DNA of 64,000 nucleotides, taken from positions 496,001-560,000 of the forward strand of contig NW_026570274.1 of the NCBI RefSeq assembly GCF_019649055.1, read 5' to 3'. A model generated the notes under the pieces. That model ran no database searches, was not told the origin of the DNA, and saw nothing but the letters and a program-made list of their open reading frames with translations. Origin of the DNA: Paramacrobiotus metropolitanus (taxonomy: Eukaryota > Tardigrada > Eutardigrada > Parachela > Macrobiotidae). This document shows positions 55,245 to 64,000 of the stretch, one piece after another. The translations under genes and the position numbers were made by a program. Each line of letters opens with the position of its first letter. Position 1 is the first letter of the stretch.

Positions 55245-58200
55245 AGTTTTTGTTATGCGAAAATACACGGTTAAAGTGTTATGTTTACGTGCTTTTTTGG
55301 ATCTCCTACCCTAATTTAATGAGAAATTTGTTATTGCAAACTCGAGTTGCTTGCTTAAATAGCAGCATTATTTGATCATGCCAATTTGCGTACTTAGGTA
55401 TATTATTTTACTGTACGTTTTGGCTCTGTAAGATTGCTCTGTATTGTCATTTGCATGTTGAAGTACCGTACAGTACTTTCACAGTGCTGTTTTCAGTGTG
55501 CGTGAAACTGCAGAAATCTAAATAGATTTTACGCTAGAAAGACGTTTTTATTTGTCGGTTTATATCGACTATCCACTATTTTGGGAATGTCCGGCCGAGT
55601 AAACCATTCACATTCACCGGTCGTTTACAGCGTGATAATGCTGACGTCGAGGCCGGTGTATTGTGTCCATTATGCAGCTTTAGCCGGCCTAGACTAACAT
55701 GTCTCCAAGAGCAGATCAATAGGAATTCTATGGCTGCATTAAGGACCACTTTTTCTGTTTACATATTCCCGCGCTGAACATCAGCAATGTATGCAAAAAT
55801 TATTGATTTCCCCTTTTGTGTACGGGCTATGCTGCGCAACGTCCACATCCGGTGGTGCGCGCATTTATACAGCGCTGCGCTGCGTTCTAGCAGGAAGAAG
55901 TACGGCTGCCGTGGATCGCACGATGCTGGACGAGGCAATCGAGTTTCCTCTTGGCCCACTGAGTAATCTACGAGGAGAAAATTATAACTAAAATAGTACA
56001 GCACAACTGGGAGCTGCGCGTGCCTATATAGACCCTATATATACGGTCTCTTGTTGTGTGTGTGTGATCCAACAAGTGTGTAAATCTCAGCATAGGCAAC
56101 TATTAAGTGTTTAGCTAACTCAATTCTCTTTCAATTACCCACGGCCTGTTCCCATCTGACGGGGATTAATTCCTTTGACGGCGACGCGACAGCAGCAGCG
56201 CGACACAAGCTAGTGTGGATGAGCATTTCCGACACGATGTAGTATAGTCTGGGGAGAGCGGATCCCGGTGCAGTGTTTTTGCACGGCGCAGTGAAATAGT
56301 GATTAGGAGGGGAAATTGCATGCGGCGTCCCCGTTGGCCATATATAACTCGGTATATTATCATCCTCTCGGTAAAAACAGCGATCGTGTTTGCGGATGAG
56401 CGGATTTATGGTGGATCGAGCTGCAGGTGAGTGGAGAGCGGATTAAGCAGTGGGCTGTGTTGGCCGTTCGGGATCGGTTTGATTACCGCTTGCCAGTTGG
56501 CTCATTTGTACATGGTAAGTTAAGCTTTTTAAGAGTGTCGTGCTGCGGGCTGGGTTTTCTGTCGTTGCTCCGCTTCATACGCTTGCATGCATGATGTGTG
56601 GTGTTGACGGTAATATCAATCATTAAAAATTGCTCGCTTCATCAAAAATTGATCGATAAATGTATCGATGACTTGCAGCTCATGAAAATGGTAGTATGTT
56701 TTATCATTTTGCATTTGTATTGATTTTGCCGGTGTAATATTAAATGGACATGGACTACTATTATTATTTGTGTACTGTTTATATTCTACATAAATATTTA
56801 TTAGTAAGACAAATGTTTCGCCTTTGCATTTTACGGCACTGCATCTAACCACTTTCTTGCTATTAAGATTGTGAAATTATGTGAACAAAACAGTTGCTAA
56901 ATAAGAAGGTAATCAATAATTTTCCACGAATCTTACGCAAACACTGTCTTCATTAATTTAGAATAAACGATAGTCGAAAGCATTTTGTAACCGGCGTAAA
57001 AGACTTTTTCTTAAGAATGCATATTATGTTACTATAAATTTTTTCCTTACGAATGAGCAACGAAATTCAAAGTTTCGATTGAAGGTTTCAAAAAATATCC
57101 GTTAGTTTCCGAGGCACTCAAAAAGACTCCAAGTTTGTCGAATAAAAATCTATTTGTGAATTTAAATTATTGAATTTAAATCTGTTTTGAATTTGAATTT
57201 TGTAGTGTTTAAATTTTTCGGGGCCCCCGCGGATCCTCTTTTGCTTATCTTGTTAGCTACTGCTTAATAGAAATCCGCATTCCCCGAACCATTCGAGAAA
57301 TAATTATTCCGCTTTCCCGGTACGTCACACTTCATGCGCCAGTGAATCACGCTGACCGGGAAGACATAATCCTCAATACTAATGGTCGTTATGCATGCAG
57401 CGATCAGGCATTGTGGCACATACATGATTTGTGTGCGTGATTAAATGCCGGCGGAGACTGCTAACATATTGGCCATTATGGTTTTTTCACTGTCTTTGTC
57501 GACAGGGTAGGGAATCAATCATCCGGCACGCCCCCCTAACAATGCCGCTGGCAGATCGCATTACGGTTTAAACCGCGCGCCATCTCCACATTTTGATACC
57601 ACCATCTAACACACACTTAATGCAAATGCAGGGGATTACAACATGTAGTCCCAATGTTGGGAACCGGCACCGCCTGCAACGTTGCACACGCTCCCTTTGA
57701 AGCGTGTAATTTATTTGCAGGAAGATGTTCCCTGTTCAGCTGTACACAACATAATGCGATCTGCCGGCAATTTAAATAACAAATTCAGCATTTGCTTCAC
57801 AAATGCGACAGATGAAGCATACAAAGGGACGGATGACCTTCAAACGCGCCACGTTGAATGCCGCACACAAATCAAATAATTGCATATGCTGTTGCGAGGA
57901 ATCACACGAAAACGCTTAATATTCAGTGACAGGTGCGATATTATTCCGGCAAGTATTTTTCTGCTCAGGCTAAATGCGGATGGGCTCTTTGCACTAAGTG
58001 CGTATCATGCTGCGGGGATTCGTGTATAATTCGTGGTATTTTTATTCAGCGTGACATTTTCGCATCCCGGTGGATTTTGGCACGCGCCACAATTTTAAGT
58101 ATACGATGTATCAAAAAGATGCACTCGCCCGTTTACCCAAGAAAAAATAGCAAATAAAAACGGGGTACCAACCCTTTCAATTATTTATAATGCAGCTAAT

Positions 58201-58950
58201 AGGCGACCTTAACGATTTTCTCCGGGTGGATATTTTGAGAAGTTTGTACTGCGGTGTCAACAGTGCTTTGCAAGCGGCTGCTGTGGATTAAGCCAGCTCG
58301 AACACCGGTAACCGGAGCCCGCGTGCCGGCTGCGCCGTTAAGCATGTACTTCCTGGCAGGAATGGATCAGATGTCGGTTGGATACATTTCAAGCGGGATT
58401 TAGCCTAGTTAGATATCCCCCTTCTCTCCATGCGTTTAAAGCACATATAGATAGAGCGCTATATAACAGCACGCATGATACTGTCATCATTTATTCATAT
58501 AGCGCTCAGCATACAATCGTCCCCGGCAAATCGCGATCGCCCGTGTGTGTGTGCTTATAAAGCGGGGCAAAGAGATGTAAAATTAACTCGCGCTGAGCAG
58601 ACAGTTGATGACGTCACACGGCGATCGGGGGATCCCGCGGCGGGCATGGTCTCTCTGCGGCCCGACTATTTAATATTCATAAATACTTGACAACGTCGGT
58701 GGAATTTTTTTGACATGTGTACAGTGTGTGTGTAGTGTGTGTACGTTGGCTTTATTTTCATTTTGCGATTGAGTGGTGATCGTGGACTCGTGGTGTGTGC
58801 TTGTACTGTTACTGCGGCGCAGAAAGAGAGAGGAAGAGCCTGGTCGTGGATTTTTTCTGATCAGAGCTTGCATATGCTTTTTCGCCACTGTTGTGCTAAT
58901 ATGGATGCTCTTCCAGGAGGAAGTGGAGTGAAAGGATTTATTGTCATCTG
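55245..58950. other. Gene-poor region upstream of the Ly6-like gene
   Basis: No coding exon I can defend. A TATA-like cluster sits near 56025-56045. A possible 5' exon ends at CTGCAG|GTGAGT (56430) and another donor CATG|GTAAGT lies at about 56515, without coding support. A CRE-type palindrome TGACGTCA (58609-58616) and a TATTTAA box (about 58667) lie 280-340 bp before the ATG at 58951 and could be its promoter. Confidence 0.5.
58609..58673 (+). promoter_or_regulatory. Possible promoter: CRE site and TATA-like box
   Basis: TGACGTCA at 58609-58616 (the CREB/ATF consensus) stands about 50 bp upstream of TATTTAA (58667-58673) in GC-rich sequence. The spacing and the downstream coding exon at 58951 make a promoter plausible. 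Confidence 0.35.
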
Positions 58951-61900
58951 ATGGCAGCGGAAGTGATGATACCGTGCATGGATGTCTGTCATTTATTGTT
59001 CTCTGCCAATACGCTTAATCTATCCGGGAATTCGGCATTGAATGTCCTGTGTTTTGCCGGTAAGTGTCGCTGTACTCTGCTCAGACAGGCTGAATAACAA
59101 GTAAATATAAATTGTTATCGGAAAAGTGACTACCGTGGTTAATGGAAATCGTTATTATGAAACTTTGTAAAGCGCTCTGAAATCCGGCAAAAGTTATTTT
59201 CGTGTCAAGCTGGAATTTTTAAGTGCCGCTGCTCAATTGCGTTGACTGTAGCTGCGAGATCACGAATAATATTATTAAATAGCATGCAAGATTTATGCCG
59301 CGATCAAGAACACAACGTACAAAGGGGCCTTTTCAGTTTAATTTTAGGGCACAGTAAAATTCAGCTGAATAGATCCCTTTTGCGATTGTTTTCAATTGGA
59401 AAAGTTATTAGAGATCCATTATATTTGTCGGTATAATTACATACAGTATATTGATTGCCGACACGATCATGCTTAATTTCCTTTTTAATTCAAAACATTG
59501 AATTCACTCAATTTCTTTTTAAGTTTCTAATTTGTTTTTCTATATTGATGCTTTACTAACACCGTGAAAAATTAAAATTAATAATTGCATAAGTCAGTGA
59601 AATATGGACGTGCAAATACTTTCCACTGGGTTAAAAAACGTTTTCTTATTCTTCTGAAAGTAAACTGGAATTTTTAATGTACAGTATTAATCGCTGCAAA
59701 TTTGTCCAGTACCGTCGGCACAAATTGTCGCCAGCTGATTTCCCACTTTATTTTTCGACCGTATAATTGATGAATCAACCCCTGTGCCAACAATTCCTCC
59801 CGAGCCAGAGTTATTATTACATTTTCTGCAGCCGACATGGCTCCGTCTGCCGGCATTTTTCAACGGGCTACATCGTTATGCGTTGTCACTCTCAAGCGCC
59901 GACAGATATGATTAATTGATTAACCAGCACTGGTTAATTGTCCCGCCACAGTGCTGAGCGGGCTCGTTATTCACGCAGATTTTTTCTCCATCAGCTAATG
60001 ATCCCCCGATCGTAATTATAATGTCCAGGATGACCTCGAGGATTTTTCGACAGTTATTTTTATCGCAGTGTACTGATTGGTTATTTACAGTAGCGCGATA
60101 TCACGGTTCCACGTTTGCCGGTTTTCTTACCTGTGCGTGTTTTTTACAGGGTTCAGCATGATCTTGCTGGGATCTGTGCCGCGCACCAGTAGCCAGTCAC
60201 ATTGTCGAGGTAAGTGACCGCTGGTTTTCGGTTCGGATATCGAATTTGTGCATACGTCGACGTTTTCCGTATTTCGGGCATTTTCATAATACAGCTTCGC
60301 GTACCGATACCAGAGACACGGTAATCTCTGACGAAATCTTTTTAAAAATTGATTACATGGTAATTATTGTTTTTATACAAGCTTGTACACGAGATTAATG
60401 CAATGTCTCTGGTGTCCGGTACGTACGTGAGTCCACATTCTGGAAGTGTCCGGAGCGCGATAAACGTCGAAGTATATATGTACCCAGCACGACGCGGTTT
60501 CTGGGTGACGCATGCGGGGTTCCCTTCTCATGGTGCTGCGTCAGCTGGCTTCTTCCCGGGGTACTGTCAAGTGGGTGTTGGTGGAGTGTGCTGAGGAATC
60601 AGAACAAGTCCTCTTATCAATTACACTCCTCCTTATCCGTGTAGAGGGCCTCCCATTGGCTGGTTAGCGGGTCAAGAGCGCTGTTCGAACGCAGATGGTG
60701 CGCGAAAGTTTACAACACTAGTACCGCTACCCAGGCATTACGGTTACAAGCGCTTCTGTTTGATGCGAAAGGACACTTGTAGGTTTTCCCATACAGTATG
60801 TCAAATACTAAAAGCAAAGGTTTTTTGCAGTATCGACTTTTTATGTAGAACATTATGACGCGATAGGGAGACAATTTACGGTTTTTCTGCTTTGTAATAA
60901 TAATGTAAAGGACATCTGTAAGAACTCTCGTGACCTTGTCAGTGATCATGAGGCTGTTAGTCAGCAATACCACGCACGATAAACCACGCTGTTTTGAGAG
61001 TTTGTCTAGTTGTCACGGCTCAGGAGGAAAACATTTCGTGCTTGCCACAAGCAACATCATGTTGTAGGTCACGTGCCAGTGCTGAAAGGTACCTTATTAA
61101 TTTTACAACAAAATAAACTTACAGTACGTTTACCATACCTTAACTGCCTATGGTTTAAGCATAAACATTTTTCGATGTTCTTGCAATCGCATCAGTTTTT
61201 CGTAATAGGAAGTTTGGACTGTGAATGCTACGTAGCATTCACAGTCCAAACTTCCTATTATACTCTTAAGCGTAAATATACGTTGCTCGAAAGAGTGTGC
61301 GCTACGTCAGAAAACGTGTGCGCTACGCTTTTCGTCGAATCAGTTTGTGACTTGGTGACATTTAGAATTATTTTGTTGACATAAATAGTCCAAGAATATA
61401 TGCTAGCGGAGTACCCTGGAGGCAGTAACGGGCAGCAACGTTTCTAGCACTGTTCTCCAACTATCGTAGTAACTTGCATTCGTCATAAAAGTTTTTGCAA
61501 AGCGTTTCAGAAAATGCAAACTTGAAATTCAAAATTTACTGCTTTTAAATTATCGCCCAACAAAACTAATAAAGAGCTTTTTAGGATGCTGTGTATAATG
61601 TACAAACATGTAACGCAGATCTGTTTTGTTCTCCTCTGTCACGTGGGTTCCCTGGGATGCCAGTTGTCGCTCGACCCGAAAAAGAAACACGAGAAGGCTA
61701 CAATGCGCTTTTAGAATATTTTATTTTTCAGCAGAAGAATCTGCAAAAGACTAAATACCTTTGTCTTGTATTGTTTATTTTCTCCAGGCCGTCGTATTCA
61801 ATAATGCTTGACTTGTCTCTTGTCTCCTGCATCACATCCAAGCTCTTTGTGCTCATCATCATGGCCATGAGTGACGTTGATGCTTCCCAGAGTAAATGGA

Positions 61901-62185
61901 GCACGGTGGAAGGTGGGGGCGTGTGTATCCGATTGATTCTCCTGTCAGTGTTGTTGCTTGTGTCGGGTGCCCTTTGAAGGAATCAGGTTGCCTTCCGCGT
62001 ACCCGGCTGATGTGGGTTGTTGACTGTTATTCTTTCCACAGAAACCATTGGCTGCTATGAATGCAAGAGCACGGCCGACCGGGACTGCCGTGACCCCTTC
62101 AACTCGTCACTCGGCCTGTTCCCCCTGGAACCGTGTAAGGGATGCTGTATAAAGATCATCCAGCACCGGTCCACAGGCAAGTACG
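58951..62185 (+). CDS. Ly6/uPAR-type small secreted protein, 5' part (continues past the window)
   Basis: Exon 62042-62185 (acceptor TTTCCACAG, donor TACG|GTAAGC) encodes IGCYECKSTADRDCRDPF...EPCKGCC, the CxxC...DxxCxDPF...C..CC pattern of the insect-type Ly6/uPAR (three-finger) family, proteins usually GPI-anchored at the cell surface. Two upstream exons fit it in phase: 58951-59059 (ATG, donor GCCG|GTAAGT) and 60150-60209 (acceptor TTTTTACAG, donor CGAG|GTAAGT). Together they give a hydrophobic leader (NVLCFAGFSMILLGSVP) before the Ly6 part. An alternative first exon at 61861-61966 (hydrophobic CIRLILLSVLLLVS) also ends in the right phase but with a weak donor (G|GTGCCC). The remaining Cys and the anchor signal are not in this window. 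Confidence 0.55.
60710..61600. other. Intronic region of the Ly6-like model
   Basis: No supported exon. It contains the 58-bp perfect palindrome at 61203-61260. The open frame at 61010-61384 runs through that palindrome and has no motif. Confidence 0.5.
61203..61260. repeat. Perfect 58-bp palindrome with no spacer
   Basis: TAATAGGAAGTTTGGACTGT... reads identically on both strands up to ...ACAGTCCAAACTTCCTATTA, centred between 61231 and 61232 (GCTAC|GTAGC). Confidence 0.95.
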
Positions 62186-64000
62186 GTAAGCTGCTGCCTC
62201 GACGACGTCTCGTGTTTCCCTACCGGCACTGAACTGTGCGTGTAAACAGAGACGCCACTCTCGTCAAAACAGTTGCTATTTTGCACCTACGCATTTAACG
62301 GTTCGCTGAGTTTTGAAGCTACATATAGCTTTTCGTTTCCTTAGGAAAGTAAAAGTTTAATCATCAACTTTAAATCCTTCATTAGAGTATATTTCTATGC
62401 ATAACTTTCATGAATCTTCAAAAACAGGTGACATTCTCATAAGATGATAACTGTAATCGAGGCGTCACAAGTCTTGAGATGGTAGAATAGCCGAAAATTT
62501 AGTAGTAATATATAATTTAATAATTTAGTGGTAATATAATATTTAATCGTTCCAGCCAGCGATGTTTTATTTCTACATTGCTTCCAAGGATGTTTGGTAA
62601 TCCCAAGTCGAAAAAATCCACAGCATAATAACCGACAAGAACTTCCGATTCGGAAATAAATTGCTATTCAATACATAGGTGAAAGTCTATGGTTCTACGC
62701 GTATTAAGTTCATGATGCATGCTTTTTTATGAAAATACGATAAATTCGCATCTGTTTTAAAAAAGGCACTACTCGTACTGAAAGGAAAATGCATATTACA
62801 GGCGATCTGCGATAGCCTAACCGATCTTAAATTTTCTCGACAGTGTTCACAATTTGGGCGCTCAGTTTGACAAGGGTCACAAGGTCAGCGGCGCGATGAC
62901 AAGCATGTTTGAATGGTCAGCAGTGAATACGACGGTCGATGGATAGGCCCAGCGGTAGCGCCACAGTACAGTCATGTTAGCGTGGCGGTCACAACGTCCG
63001 TGTCTTCCTCACTGGCACCAGCAAATTTACACCACAGTAACCGTCAGATAACGTATATGCCCCATTTTCGGGAATACAGCAGGATCAGGTAGAGTCATGG
63101 AGAAACCGCCTGTGGATTCCTTCTGAGAGCCCAAAGCAGGGCATTAATGCAGTACTTGTCTTAAGATCTATGAGATACGTGCGAACACTTGGTTCAACAG
63201 GTGTAGAAATTTTCTTTTAAGTTTGACAAGAGGCTCAGTCCGTGATAGAGAAGTCGAAAACTTCAGAGCGCGGACTTGCAATACTTCATACTTACCAATT
63301 TCGAAACATCTGCTACAGAATGAAACGTATTAAAATGTGGCGAAGCAAGAAAATTCGGAAACTAAAAAAAGAACCGGCAAAACATGGGATTACTACAGCC
63401 CTGCCAAGCCACGTTATCGGTATTGTATCCCGTTACGTTTGTTGAGTATTTTCAGGTTTCTCAAGTTTCTAAGAGAATTACATGTGGGATACCTGGAGAA
63501 AATGAAAAAGAAGGGGTGATGCGGCAACGAAACAGGAAATCTGCAGTAACGAGTAATAGGATACATGTCGGATACATATATCATTCTGCGAAAATACGGT
63601 GGGATACGGCATTGAAACAAGAAGCCAACAAAAAATAACAGGACAGACAATTGTAGCCTACATTTGAAAATACTGTCAGGGACCCAGGATATCGTGGGAT
63701 ACTGTGGAGTGTGGCCGTGTGGGTACAATTTGGAAAACATGCCTCACAAATTTAATGTTCACGAACTCGTTCATTTTTACAGGATTTTTTTTGCATACGA
63801 AGGGCGCACGCCGCACACCCTATGTTTTAGAACGCGTCAAATTAAACCTAGTCAACATCAATGCTCACGGAAATAACATTCTTTGGGGTTTGTTTATTAA
63901 TGGCCTCGCACCTATCCACATGGCACATGGGACCCGCATGTAGCAAGAAAAATCCGGAAGTCCTTAATGAGTAGGCTAGGCAGTCATCGGAGACGTTCAA
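62186..64000. other. Right end of the window, probable long intron
   Basis: AT-rich without a recognisable exon. Open frames at 63242-63943 are Lys/Arg- or His-rich with no motif; I did not find the next Ly6 exon. Confidence 0.4.

Noticed and set aside
61010-61384. 124-codon open frame crossing the 58-bp palindrome
   Set aside because: It has no recognisable motif, and part of it is the palindrome read through.
25508-63982. Exact 15-base match TGAGTAGGCTAGGCA at 25508-25522 and 63968-63982
   Set aside because: In a 64-kb window one or a few 15-base matches are expected by chance, and the flanks do not match.

Overview
The window is invertebrate animal DNA. Its genes have many small GT-AG introns, secreted chitin-binding-like and mucin-like proteins, and tandem gene families. 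My best guess is an ecdysozoan, possibly a tardigrade, but nothing in the sequence proves that. I saw no rRNA, tRNA or CRISPR array.

Layout. (1) 1-4190: AT-rich flank with one convincing minus-strand first coding exon (2216-2447). (2) 4195-18056: a complete, recently inserted 13.9-kb LTR retrotransposon with near-identical LTRs and a 4-bp target duplication. It encodes Gag-like and aspartic protease ORFs, but I find no reverse transcriptase, RNase H or integrase. Its body and 3.2-kb non-coding tail are filled with short hairpins whose stems covary. (3) 19464-22411: a cathepsin B-like protease fused to three Cys-rich chitin-binding-like modules. (4) 21.9-43.9 kb: an array of about 3.6-4.5-kb duplicated units, each carrying a decayed copy of the cathepsin 3' end (+) and a BTB-BACK-MATH gene (-). 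Four BTB copies (A, B, D, F) can be spliced into full reading frames. Copy C is broken by a hAT-like MITE and copy E is a deletion remnant. Every copy except E keeps a very short intron in the MATH region (33-83 nt), and all six keep a conserved 5' leader exon.

(5) 44731-46890: a secreted Cys-rich plus Thr-rich mucin-like gene. (6) 47556-55244: a tandem family of GLYAT-like N-acyltransferases: G1 and G3 intact, G2 with a 1-nt deletion, plus one exon relic. (7) 55.2-64 kb: gene-poor sequence with the 5' exons of a probable Ly6/uPAR-type secreted gene that runs off the window.

The most unusual signals are the covarying hairpin family of the retroelement, the micro-intron in the BTB genes, the conserved leader exon with its 14-bp palindrome, and two near-perfect long palindromes (53918-53972 and 61203-61260). 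All splice models are my own reading of GT/AG sites and reading phase. No transcript or database evidence was available.
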